A stretch of 64,000 nucleotides of DNA, taken from Sphaerotilus montanus (GTDB taxonomy: Bacteria; Pseudomonadota; Gammaproteobacteria; Burkholderiales; Burkholderiaceae_C). The notes under the pieces are model-generated. The model was not told the DNA's origin, ran no database searches, and saw only the letters and a list, made by a program, of their open reading frames with translations. Shown one piece after another: positions 1 to 29,070 of the stretch. How positions within the stretch are numbered: the first letter of the stretch is position 1; each line of letters opens with the position of its first letter. Location: positions 124,001-188,000 of the forward strand of contig NZ_JACCFH010000002.1 in the NCBI RefSeq assembly GCF_013410775.1. The letters are read 5' to 3'. Made by a program: the position numbers and the translations under genes.

Positions 1-1
1 C

Positions 2-973
2 GTCGACTATTCGCACGCCCAGGCCCAGGTCGGCAACCAGCAGACGCTGCTGAATCTGGCACGCATCCGCAATGGCCACCCGCCGTACTTCCTGCAGATG
101 GGTGCCATCACCGCCAGCTACAGCTTCACCCGCGGCACCAATGGTTCGGCCTCGCACACACTCGGCACCATGCCGGGCGCCTTGCCCGAGATGTTCACGC
201 GCGCCCTTGGCCTAAGCGGCAGCGCCACCGAGGCGCCGATGTTCAACTTCGCGCCGCTGAGCGGCCCCGGCTTCTCGGCAGTGATCATGAAGCCGATCGA
301 TCCGCGCACGTTCTCGGGTCTGGCGATGCAAGGCTTCTCGGCAACGGCGCTCATGCGCATGCTCGCCGACGAGGTCACGCTGACGAACGCGAGTGGTCAG
401 AAAACGGTGTTGCGCAACGGCTTTGACGCCCAGGACAGCGATAACTATGGCGACTTCCTGAGGCTGGTGGAGGCGCTGCAGACGCTGCAGTACGCACGCG
501 CCCTGGTCACGGGCACCGACGCCGGGGGCACGACGCTACGCATCACGGCAGACGATCGGGCTGGCGCGGTGTTGCAGCGCCTGGCCACGCGAGACGGAGC
601 CAAGGCCCAGTTCAAGACGCTGGGCAATCAAGCCCTGGCAGGCGGCTTCAGTGTGGATGTCAAGCTGCGCACCTTCGTAGGCACCCTGTATGCGATGGCC
701 TACGACGGTGCGGGCGCTGACGCGCTGCCCGCGGCGCTGCGCGAGAGCCTGCCGGAAGGCCAGCGCGACGCGGTGCTGCGCATCGAAGCAGCGTCCGATC
801 TGACCGAGCCGGAAGCGGCAAGCGTGGACTATGCCGGGCGCAAGTACGTCATCTCGGACAAGGCCGGCTCGCTGCGTTACCGCACCACCTTCCAGGGCCT
901 GCAGTTCGTCTTCGCCCAGACTGAACTCAATCCCGGTCAGCTCCCGCAGGCGTCCGTCATCCAGATGCGCTGA
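2..973 (+). CDS. Hypothetical protein, 5' end outside window
   Basis: The frame is open from base 2 and ends in TGA at 971-973, so at least 323 residues are present and the real start lies upstream. An internal ATG at 98 is possible, but the codons before it (reading VDYSHAQAQVGNQQTLLNLA, then RIRNGHPPYFLQ) continue the same style of protein, so I treat the gene as truncated by the window. The LLNLARIRNGHPPYFLQ pattern recalls a family of proteobacterial proteins of unknown function that I associate loosely with lipoproteins or envelope proteins; this is from memory, not a search. No catalytic motif was recognised. It ends 59 bases before the NRPS start on the same strand, so the two could be co-transcribed, but a functional link is only inference. 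Confidence 0.6.
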   Translation, partial: VDYSHAQAQVGNQQTLLNLARIRNGHPPYFLQMGAITASYSFTRGTNGSASHTLGTMPGALPEMFTRALGLSGSATEAPMFNFAPLSGPGFSAVIMKPIDPRTFSGLAMQGFSATALMRMLADEVTLTNASGQKTVLRNGFDAQDSDNYGDFLRLVEALQTLQYARALVTGTDAGGTTLRITADDRAGAVLQRLATRDGAKAQFKTLGNQALAGGFSVDVKLRTFVGTLYAMAYDGAGADALPAALRESLPEGQRDAVLRIEAASDLTEPEAASVDYAGRKYVISDKAGSLRYRTTFQGLQFVFAQTELNPGQLPQASVIQMR

Positions 974-1032
974 GCGCCTGGGCTGCTCCTCTCATCGCCC
1001 CCGCTCTCTGACCTGATCGACTGTTCTTCACC

Positions 1033-22191
<21,159 letters not shown>

Positions 22192-22237
22192 ACTATGGCC
22201 GACAATGCGCGCTTGGACCTGACAGAAGGAGGCCCGA

Positions 22238-22672
22238 ATGGGAACGCCGTACGAGAAGGACGTGGTGGCCTGGGCGATGGAGCAAGCCGCGCTGTTGCGC
22301 TCGGGCCAGCTCTCGGCGCTCGACATCGAGCACATCGCCGAGGAGATCGAGGACGTGGGCAAGAGCGAAAAGCGCGAACTGGCGAGCCGCATGGCAGTCC
22401 TGTTGGCGCACCTCCTGAAGTGGCAGTACCAACCCGGCCGGCGAGGCAGCAGTTGGAGCCGCACGATCAAGGAGCAACGCAAGGCCATTGCGGCGGCGAT
22501 GCGTCAGACCCCCAGCCTCAAGGCGTCGCTGAGCGATGCTGACTGGTTGGCAGGGACATGGTCTGATGCGGTGACCAAAGCGGTCGAAGAAACGGGACTG
22601 GACAACTTCCCGGACGACTGCCCGTGGTCGATGGAGCAGGTGCTGTCGGCTGAGTTTTTGCCTGAGGCGTGA
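22238..22672 (+). CDS. DUF29 family protein
   Basis: A 144-residue protein with the DUF29 pattern: YEKDVVAWAMEQAALLRSGQL, an acidic helix (EHIAEEIEDVG), then a segment around HLLKWQYQP and SWSRTIKEQR. The family is common in Proteobacteria and cyanobacteria and has no settled function. The ATG is preceded by a near-perfect Shine-Dalgarno (AGGAGG five bases upstream), which fixes the start. It follows the NRPS stop by 46 bases on the same strand, so read-through from the NRPS is possible. Nothing in it suggests a role in peptide synthesis. Confidence 0.85.
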   Translation: MGTPYEKDVVAWAMEQAALLRSGQLSALDIEHIAEEIEDVGKSEKRELASRMAVLLAHLLKWQYQPGRRGSSWSRTIKEQRKAIAAAMRQTPSLKASLSDADWLAGTWSDAVTKAVEETGLDNFPDDCPWSMEQVLSAEFLPEA

Positions 22673-22676
22673 TGTG

Positions 22677-22698
22677 AGCGCACCTGGGAGGGTGCGCT
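22677..22698 (+). terminator. Hairpin after DUF29, possible terminator
   Basis: An 8-bp perfect stem (AGCGCACC / GGTGCGCT) with a 6-base loop starts five bases after the DUF29 stop codon. Only a weak T-rich tail follows, so it may be a weak intrinsic terminator or just a stabilising 3' hairpin. Confidence 0.45.
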
Positions 22699-22725
22699 TC
22701 GCTTGCACAAGTAAGATCGCTCGCA

Positions 22726-23140
22726 CAAGCGAAATTGATGCTATCGATACGGTCGACCCTCAGAGAGAGGTAGGCTCCAGACCGCGTCCGAAAGATGATG
22801 CTACTTGGCAAGTAAAAATGATGCTTGATGGGCGATTCAAGCAAATTTGACGCTTGCTGTCGGGTCGCGAGGGACTGGGTATGCACAGCAGCCGGTGTGC
22901 CGGCCGATCCCCAACGACCAGGCTGTGCAGCCGAACTCACCGAGGCGCGCCCACACCTCCTGACCCAGGATTGCCGTGAATTCAATGACTTGCAGGCTGA
23001 CGGCGCGGGTTGTGGCAATGCCGTCGGTGCTGGCGTCATGGCGGTGTCGCGGCACCATGAGGCCGCGCAAGGTCGCCATCTGCGGCTGCCCGGCGTCGAT
23101 AGCATCAAATTGTCTTGCAAAGCAGCATCAAATTCAGTTG
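22726..23140. mobile_element. Decayed insertion element with multiple terminal repeats
   Basis: Three 16-bp copies related to CAAGCAAATTTGATGC lie at the left (22726-22741, 22809-22824, 22838-22853). Two inverted copies (GCATCAAATT then a variable triplet and TTG) lie at the right (23102-23117, 23125-23140). Several repeated sites at each end is the layout of IS21-type elements. No convincing transposase frame lies between them, so this appears to be an internally deleted, non-autonomous remnant. The IS21 assignment is inference. From 23141 to 23450 I see no gene. Confidence 0.5.
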
Positions 23141-23450
23141 CGTGAGCGGGGCTACGCCTGGCGCCGAGATTTATCTTCACCAACTAACGCCCTGATAATA
23201 AACATTCTCAGGGTGTCAGAAAAATACCTTCATCGCGCACCTGCTGGATTGATGGGGGTGCTTTTTGAACTCCGCAGAGGCGGCACGACCCCGACTGTGC
23301 CGGCGTGATCGACACCCGGCACGCCTTTGCGGCCCGGCGCCATCTCGCCCGCCGCTCGATACCACGACACGTCTCCCGTGATCCCCGCAGCTCTCGCCCT
23401 GCCGGCTTGGCTTGGCCAGAAGTGGCTGATCGAGATCGATATTATCGATA

Positions 23451-23479
23451 TTGAATAACTTTCATAAACTCTCTACACT
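23451..23479 (+). promoter_or_regulatory. Promoter of the 396-aa AAA ATPase gene
   Basis: TTGAAT (-35) and TACACT (-10) are separated by exactly 17 bases. The -10 ends six bases before the ATG at 23486, so transcription should start at or next to the start codon, giving a leaderless mRNA. Two ATCGAT palindromes (around 23438-23449) abut the -35 and could be an operator. Confidence 0.6.
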
Positions 23480-23485
23480 TGGCCC

Positions 23486-24676
23486 ATGGACGCCGTCAAA
23501 AACCCCTTTGCCCCTGGTGCCGGTTCCCCGCCGCCGGAACTCGCTGGTCGCGATGACCTGCGAGAAGCCGTTCGCGTCGCCGTCGAGCGCACGCGAGCGG
23601 GGAAGTCCGCGCGCAGCGTGCTGATGGTCGGCCTGCGCGGCGTAGGCAAGACGGTGCTGCTTGACCGCATGCGCGACGACGCGGAAGCCTCAGGCGTGCA
23701 CACCGTCCGCATCGAAGCCCCCGAGGATCGCTCGCTGCCCGCCTTACTGGCGCCGCAGTTACGTGTGGCGTTGTTGCGGCTGAGCAAGCTGGCGCATGCC
23801 AAGGACTTGGCCGTGCGAGGCTTGCGCGCTCTGGCAGGTTTCGCCAAGGCCCTGAAGGTCACGTACGGCGACATCGAGGTCGGTCTGGACTACGAAGGTG
23901 AGCCCGGCCTGGCCGACAACGGCGACCTGGAGCACGACCTGCAGGAACTGCTGGAAAGCGCCGGCGCGGCGGCCAAGGCGGCCGGCACGGCCCTGGTGCT
24001 CTTCGTCGACGAACTTCAGTACGTGCCGGAGCCCCAGTTGGCGGCCCTCATCACCGCGATGCACCGCTGTGCTCAGCGTCAGGTACCCGTGCTCCTCGTG
24101 GGTGCCGGTCTGCCGCAGTTGCGCGGGCGCATGGGCAATGCGAAGTCCTACGCTGAACGCTTGTTCACGTTTCCCGAGGTTGGCCCGCTCAGCGCTGACG
24201 CAGCGGTGCGTGCCATCACCAGGCCGATCGAAGCTGAGGGCGCCGAAATCACCGTCGGCGCCGTCGAGCGGATCTTGACCGACACGCGCTGCTATCCCTA
24301 CTTCCTCCAGGAATGGGGCCAACGGAGCTGGGAAGTCGCTGTCGAGTCCCCCATCAAGGCCGATGACGTCGAGCAGGCGACGACCACGGCCGTGGCGGCG
24401 CTCGACGAGAGCTTCTTCCGAGTTCGCTTCGATCGGCTGACGCCCCAGGAGAAGCGCTACCTGCGCGCCATGTCCGAACTTGGTCCCGGCCCCCATCGAT
24501 CAGGGGCTATTGCCGATTGTCTCAAGCGTGAAGTCAGTTCGCTGGGGCCCGTGCGCAGCTCGCTGATTGCCAAGGGCATGATCTGGAGCCCCAGCCACGG
24601 CGACACCGCGTTCACGGTCCCGTTGTTCGATGAGTTCATGCGGCGGATCATGCCCAGCGAAGACTGGCGCACGTGA
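23486..24676 (+). CDS. AAA-type ATPase (Orc1/archaeal ATPase-like)
   Basis: A 396-residue P-loop ATPase. The Walker A is GLRGVGKT (about residues 50-57) and the Walker B is LVLFVDELQ (about 170-178). The C-terminal third (LTPQEKRYLRAMSELG onward, then SSLIAKGMIW) looks like a winged-helix segment, as in Orc/Cdc6-like and STAND-type ATPases. The opening KNPFAPGAGSPPPELAGRDDL is typical of these stand-alone ATPases. Function is unknown; related proteins are often annotated simply as ATP-binding protein. The start sits directly behind a strong promoter with no room for a ribosome site, so it is probably leaderless. It precedes a second ATPase gene on the same strand by 77 bases. Confidence 0.8.
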   Translation: MDAVKNPFAPGAGSPPPELAGRDDLREAVRVAVERTRAGKSARSVLMVGLRGVGKTVLLDRMRDDAEASGVHTVRIEAPEDRSLPALLAPQLRVALLRLSKLAHAKDLAVRGLRALAGFAKALKVTYGDIEVGLDYEGEPGLADNGDLEHDLQELLESAGAAAKAAGTALVLFVDELQYVPEPQLAALITAMHRCAQRQVPVLLVGAGLPQLRGRMGNAKSYAERLFTFPEVGPLSADAAVRAITRPIEAEGAEITVGAVERILTDTRCYPYFLQEWGQRSWEVAVESPIKADDVEQATTTAVAALDESFFRVRFDRLTPQEKRYLRAMSELGPGPHRSGAIADCLKREVSSLGPVRSSLIAKGMIWSPSHGDTAFTVPLFDEFMRRIMPSEDWRT

Positions 24677-24741
24677 GTGCACGTGGGGACGCGGTGGCCG
24701 CAAGCCCCACCTGACGACGCATCGCCAGCAGACCGCCCCAC

Positions 24742-24753
24742 TACACTTGCCCC
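24742..24753 (+). promoter_or_regulatory. -10 element fused to the next start codon
   Basis: TACACTTGCCCC immediately precedes the ATG at 24754. The same string with one change (TACACTTGGCCC) precedes the ATG at 23486. The shared arrangement suggests that both genes are leaderless and perhaps co-regulated. No good -35 at 17-bp spacing was seen for this copy. Confidence 0.4.
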
Positions 24754-26325
24754 ATGAGCCCCGCCGCCCCTGCACTGCCCCGCAAGAAGCTGCCCGTCGG
24801 CATCCAGAACCTGCGCGAAATCCGCGAGCAGGGCCACTACTACGTCGACAAGTCGGGCCTGGCGATCGATCTGCTCAACTCAGGCAAGTACTTCTTCCTG
24901 AGCCGGCCGAGACGCTTCGGCAAGAGCCTGCTGGTCGACACGTTCAAGGAACTGTTCGAGGGCCACCGTGCGCTGTTCGAGGGGCTGGCCGCCGAGACCC
25001 GCTGGGACTGGTCGCATCGCTACCCCGTCATCCGCATCAGCTTCTCCGATGGCATGCTGCAGAGTCGGACTGAACTGGACACCCGCATTCACGAGATCCT
25101 GCAGGACAACGAGATGGAGCTGGGGGTGCAAGCTCAGCGCCGCACGGTGAATGGCCGCTTTGCCGAACTCATCCGGCTTGTGCATGAGCGCCATGGCGCC
25201 CCGGCGGTGGTGCTGGTCGACGAGTACGACAAGCCCATTCTGGACAACCTCACCGATCCGGCCAAGGCTGCGGAGATGCGCGACGGGCTGCGCAACCTGT
25301 ACTCGGTGCTCAAGGGGGCCGATCCGCACCTGAAGTTCGTCTTCCTGACCGGGGTGTCCAAGTTCAGCAAGGTCAGCATCTTCTCGGGCCTGAACCAGTT
25401 GGTCGACATCACGCTGGACCCGCGCTGGAGCGCGCTGTGTGGCTACACCGATGAGGACATCGACACCGTCTTCGCACCAGAACTGCCAGGGCTGGACCGC
25501 GAGGAGATCCGGCGCTGGTACAACGGCTACAACTGGCGCGGCACCAGTGTCTACAACCCCTTCGATGTGCTGCGGCTGTTCGACCGGCGCGAGTTCCACC
25601 CCTACTGGTTCGAGACGGGCACGCCCACCTTCCTGGTCAACCTGCTGGCCGAGCGCCGGATCTTCACCCCGGACCTGGGTCGCATCGTGGCCAGCGAGGC
25701 CCTGCTGTCCACCTTCGACGTGGACACGATGCAGCCCGAGGCCCTGCTGTTCCAGGCCGGCTACCTGACCATCGGCCAGGTGCGTGCCATTCCGGGGCGC
25801 ATGGAGTTCACGCTCAAGTACCCGAACCTGGAGGTGGAGGCCAGCCTCAACGACAGCCTGCTCAAGCGCTACATGGGCGACGCCGCCGCCTCCGAGGCGC
25901 AGATCAGTCGACTGTGGCGCGTGCTGCAGGCCGGTGACGTGGCGGCCTTGCGCGAGCTGTTCCACGCCTTCTTCGCCAGCATTCCCAACGACTGGTACCG
26001 CAACAGTCCGATTGCCCAGTTCGAGGGCTACTGGGCCAGCGTGTTCTACAGCCACTTCGCCGCGCTCGGGCTCGATATCCGGGTCGAGGACTCGACGAAC
26101 AAGGGCCGCATCGACATGACGGTGCTGGCGGGCGGGGCGGTGTGGGTGTTCGAGTTCAAGGTGGTGGAACTCGTGCCCCAGGGCAAGGCCCTCGCGCAGA
26201 TCCGCGACCGGGGCTATGCGGACAAGTACCGCGGCCGGGGTGAGCCCATCCACCTGATCGGCGTGGAGTTCAGCCGAGTCAACCGCAACATCGTGGGCTT
26301 CGAGGTCGAGACCCTCGCCGTTTGA
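24754..26325 (+). CDS. AAA-ATPase-like / PD-(D/E)XK nuclease-like protein
   Basis: A 523-residue member of the large family with an N-terminal AAA-ATPase-like domain and a C-terminal PD-(D/E)XK nuclease-like domain (often annotated DUF1703). The N-terminus has the hallmark VGIQNLREIREQGHYYVDKS, then FLSRPRRFGKSLL as its P-loop region and VVLVDEYDKPI as Walker B (about residues 150-160). The C-terminal end GRIDMTVL followed by VWVFEFKV supplies the D and ExK of the nuclease core. The family is widespread and mobile; its function is not established, with nucleic-acid or defence roles proposed. The stop overlaps the start of the integrase by four bases, so the two are probably translationally coupled. 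Confidence 0.85.
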   Translation: MSPAAPALPRKKLPVGIQNLREIREQGHYYVDKSGLAIDLLNSGKYFFLSRPRRFGKSLLVDTFKELFEGHRALFEGLAAETRWDWSHRYPVIRISFSDGMLQSRTELDTRIHEILQDNEMELGVQAQRRTVNGRFAELIRLVHERHGAPAVVLVDEYDKPILDNLTDPAKAAEMRDGLRNLYSVLKGADPHLKFVFLTGVSKFSKVSIFSGLNQLVDITLDPRWSALCGYTDEDIDTVFAPELPGLDREEIRRWYNGYNWRGTSVYNPFDVLRLFDRREFHPYWFETGTPTFLVNLLAERRIFTPDLGRIVASEALLSTFDVDTMQPEALLFQAGYLTIGQVRAIPGRMEFTLKYPNLEVEASLNDSLLKRYMGDAAASEAQISRLWRVLQAGDVAALRELFHAFFASIPNDWYRNSPIAQFEGYWASVFYSHFAALGLDIRVEDSTNKGRIDMTVLAGGAVWVFEFKVVELVPQGKALAQIRDRGYADKYRGRGEPIHLIGVEFSRVNRNIVGFEVETLAV

Positions 26326-28643
26326 CCGTGACGCCAAACCGCCTGCGCGGCCGTCCCCGCGGCACCCAGACCCGGCTGCTGCACGAACACGCAGGCCACC
26401 TCGGGCGTCACCACTTTGCTTTCCTGCGCGCGCTGCTCGACAGCGTCGAACTGGAGCATGCCTGGACGCGCTACCTCGCGTTCTCGGGCGGCCCGAGCGA
26501 CCGGCGGCACTTTGTCAGCCGCCTGCGCCAGGTGGTCGAGGCGATCGAACATGCGGGGGCGCGGGGTGCGTGCGCGGCCGAGATGGCGGTGGCACTGCCG
26601 GCGCTGCGCGCGCTGCCGGACTTCGTGCCGGCACGGGGGGCACGACGGGACAACTTGCCGCCAACAGCCACTGCCTCCACTGTCGCCACTGCCCCTTCCC
26701 TGGACGACTGGCGGTCCGCGCAGTGCGGCGCCTCGGGCATCGAGGAAGACTTTTATACCCAAGCCGAGTGGATCGACCTCTATGGGGAGACGTTCGGCCA
26801 CGCACCGCCAGCGTCGGCATCGATGCCCGCACTCTCCCCTGAGCACGCCCTCTCCCTCTCGGCCACGGCACACGCCCACCTGGCCGAGACCGCTCACCCC
26901 GAGGTGACCCCACGCCTGACCCCGGCGCAGCACCGCGCCGTGATCGATGCGCTGGCCACCCTGGAGCGCGTGCTGGCCCGCGAGGCGCGGCTGGACGACG
27001 AGACCGGGTTCTGGCTGGGCGCGGGCTTGCCGCGCGAGCTGGCCCGGGTGGGGGTGCAGTCGCTGGGCGACCTGGTGCGCTACATCAACCTGCAGGGCTT
27101 TCGTTGGCACCGCACGGTGTCGCGACTGGGCGCGGTGCGCGCCGCGCGGCTCGTGGCGTGGCTCGTGCCCATCGCGCAGCAGGGGGACCAGGCGATTCGG
27201 GACTCGGCACTGCGGCCCGAGAGCGACCTCGCACGGCTGCGCCAGCGCGACCTGGCGCGTGGGCCGGTGACGGACCTGGCTGATCTGAACGGCGGCACGG
27301 ATCCTCTGATGCCGGTCGCGGTCCCGGTCATGGACGTGGCCCTCTCGGACGCACTTTCCGGACGCGACGGCCTGTTCCGCGCGCCCGACACCAACGTCTG
27401 GGGCGCAGAGACCGACGTGCAGGCCATCCAGCAGTGGCTGAGCCGCTACCAGGGCCAGACCCGGCGCGACTACGCCCGCATCGCCGAGCGGTTCTACCGC
27501 TGGTGCCTGCAGGTGCGGCGCAAGGCGCTGTCGTCGCTGCAGGAGCCGGACCTGCAGGCCTACCAGGCGTTTGTCACCGCGCCACCGCCGGACTGGGTAC
27601 AGCCACGCAAGGTGCGCCGGGAAGACGCCGCATGGCGACCGTTCCGGGGACCGCTGGGCCGCAACAGCCAGCGCCACGAGTTCGCGGTGCTCGGCGGGCT
27701 GTTCGCGGCGATGCACGACAAGGGCTACCTGCGCGCCAACGCGATGTCCGGTCTGGGCCGCACGCTGGGGCTGGTGAAACCCAGCATCGACGTACGCCGG
27801 TCGCTGAACGAGGCGCAGTGGTCGTTCGCGATGGCGGTGCTGCGGGAGCGGCCGGACACGCCGGCGCGGCGGCGGCTGCAGTTGCTGCTCGAACTCGCGA
27901 GCACGACGGGGCTGCGGCTGTCGGAGTTGGCGACGACCCGGATGAAGGGTTTGCGGCAGGAACTGGTGGACGGGGAGTCCGCGTGGCTGCTGGACGTGAT
28001 CGGCAAGGGCGGCAAGCTGCGCACGGTGATGGTGTTCGACGACATCAAGGCGCTGATGGAGCAGCACCACGCGGACATGGACGCTGCAGGGGTGGGGTTC
28101 GAGGATGCCGTCAAGCGGGTGCAGGTGCCCAACAGCCTGCCGACCACGGCTGCGGGCGAGCGCATGGCTGCGGGTGGCCCGGGGGCAGACGCATTGGAAC
28201 CCACGGGCCACGCGCTCCAGGACGCCCTGCGTGCCGAACACCTGCAGGGGTGGCGGCCACTGATCGGGATCCTGCGGCGTCCGCCGCCGAAACGGGATCT
28301 GGACGCACGCGGGGTGCCGTTCGTGGACCAGGAGCGCCCCGCGCAGGCCGATCGGTATGGCGCGCTGGAGCGCTCGGCGATCTACGGGCTGCTGCGGCGT
28401 TTCTTCCGGGATGTGGCGAACGCGGCGGCCACGCGCGAAGGGGCACCGCCAGCGGCCGAGTTCACCCGGGCCTCGACGCACTGGCTGCGCCACACCTTCG
28501 CCAACGAGGCGATCAAGCAGATGCAGCCGCAGGTGCTGCAGAGCCTGCTCGGGCACTCGGACCTGCGAGTGACGTCGGTGTACGTGAAGGCGCAGGCTGC
28601 TGACCTCGTGCGGGGCATGCGGGCGCTGCCTCGCCGGGGCTGA
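26322..28643 (+). CDS. Site-specific tyrosine integrase with long N-terminal extension
   Basis: A 773-residue phage-type integrase. The catalytic core is in the last third: Arg in STTGLRLSEL (about residue 530), HWLRHTF (HxxR, about 722-725), LLGHSDLRVTSVYVKA with the His and the nucleophilic Tyr near residue 755. The first 350 residues are not core-binding sequence and resemble the DUF3701-type extension found in some proteobacterial integrases. The start is either TTG at 26322 (overlapping the upstream stop) or GTG at 26328; there is no ATG. It may mobilise the element that contains the two ATPases, or be a resolvase-like plasmid function. The att site was not identified. Confidence 0.85.
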   Translation: MTVTPNRLRGRPRGTQTRLLHEHAGHLGRHHFAFLRALLDSVELEHAWTRYLAFSGGPSDRRHFVSRLRQVVEAIEHAGARGACAAEMAVALPALRALPDFVPARGARRDNLPPTATASTVATAPSLDDWRSAQCGASGIEEDFYTQAEWIDLYGETFGHAPPASASMPALSPEHALSLSATAHAHLAETAHPEVTPRLTPAQHRAVIDALATLERVLAREARLDDETGFWLGAGLPRELARVGVQSLGDLVRYINLQGFRWHRTVSRLGAVRAARLVAWLVPIAQQGDQAIRDSALRPESDLARLRQRDLARGPVTDLADLNGGTDPLMPVAVPVMDVALSDALSGRDGLFRAPDTNVWGAETDVQAIQQWLSRYQGQTRRDYARIAERFYRWCLQVRRKALSSLQEPDLQAYQAFVTAPPPDWVQPRKVRREDAAWRPFRGPLGRNSQRHEFAVLGGLFAAMHDKGYLRANAMSGLGRTLGLVKPSIDVRRSLNEAQWSFAMAVLRERPDTPARRRLQLLLELASTTGLRLSELATTRMKGLRQELVDGESAWLLDVIGKGGKLRTVMVFDDIKALMEQHHADMDAAGVGFEDAVKRVQVPNSLPTTAAGERMAAGGPGADALEPTGHALQDALRAEHLQGWRPLIGILRRPPPKRDLDARGVPFVDQERPAQADRYGALERSAIYGLLRRFFRDVANAAATREGAPPAAEFTRASTHWLRHTFANEAIKQMQPQVLQSLLGHSDLRVTSVYVKAQAADLVRGMRALPRRG

Positions 28644-28881
28644 AGAACGACCTGACCTTCAGGGATTCGACGTCTATATTACGCCTGACCGCCGACTGGC
28701 GCCTTGCGGGGTACTATTAATAATCAGGGCATATTTTGACTGGCAGGTAATTTTGCCAAGCAATTAATACTGCCGCCGATATGGTTTCATATTGATCTCG
28801 CATGGAACCGAGTGGTATTTATCGGATACGGGCATCCGCACCGCTGAGAGATGGACGAAAAATCGTCCCTGCACAAAAAAC

Positions 28882-28911
28882 TTGCCGCCTGACACTTTTT
28901 GTTTCTAGAAT
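28882..28911 (+). promoter_or_regulatory. Possible promoter of the truncated small gene
   Basis: TTGCCG and TAGAAT are separated by 18 bases in a locally AT-rich stretch (28644-29070). The GTG start at 28939 follows 27 bases downstream, with a GGAG ribosome site. Confidence 0.4.
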
Positions 28912-28938
28912 GCTGTTCGCCCAATCCGGAGCCATGCC

Positions 28939-29070
28939 GTGAACAGCTACACCTTCCTCCTCAGTGACGTGACAAAATCCCGCGCACTGGCCTACATGAC
29001 CCTCCTGCAAAGCACCCGGATGCCCGGTAGTTATCTGGCTGCAGCTTTGGAAGGCATCGATATTAAAGCC
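28939..29070 (+). pseudogene. 5' fragment of unknown gene cut by IS1595-type element
   Basis: A GTG-started frame (MNSYTFLLSDVTKSRALAYM) with a GGAG ribosome site and a plausible promoter runs 44 codons into the left inverted repeat of the transposon and then into transposon sequence, where it stops. The rest of the gene is not found on the other side of the element. The surrounding DNA is clearly more AT-rich than the integrase gene, suggesting a different origin. Product unknown. Confidence 0.4.

Noticed and set aside
26214-28556. 780-codon minus-strand frame opposite the integrase
   Set aside because: The plus strand carries all integrase catalytic motifs; the opposite frame is His/Arg/Gln-rich with no family pattern.
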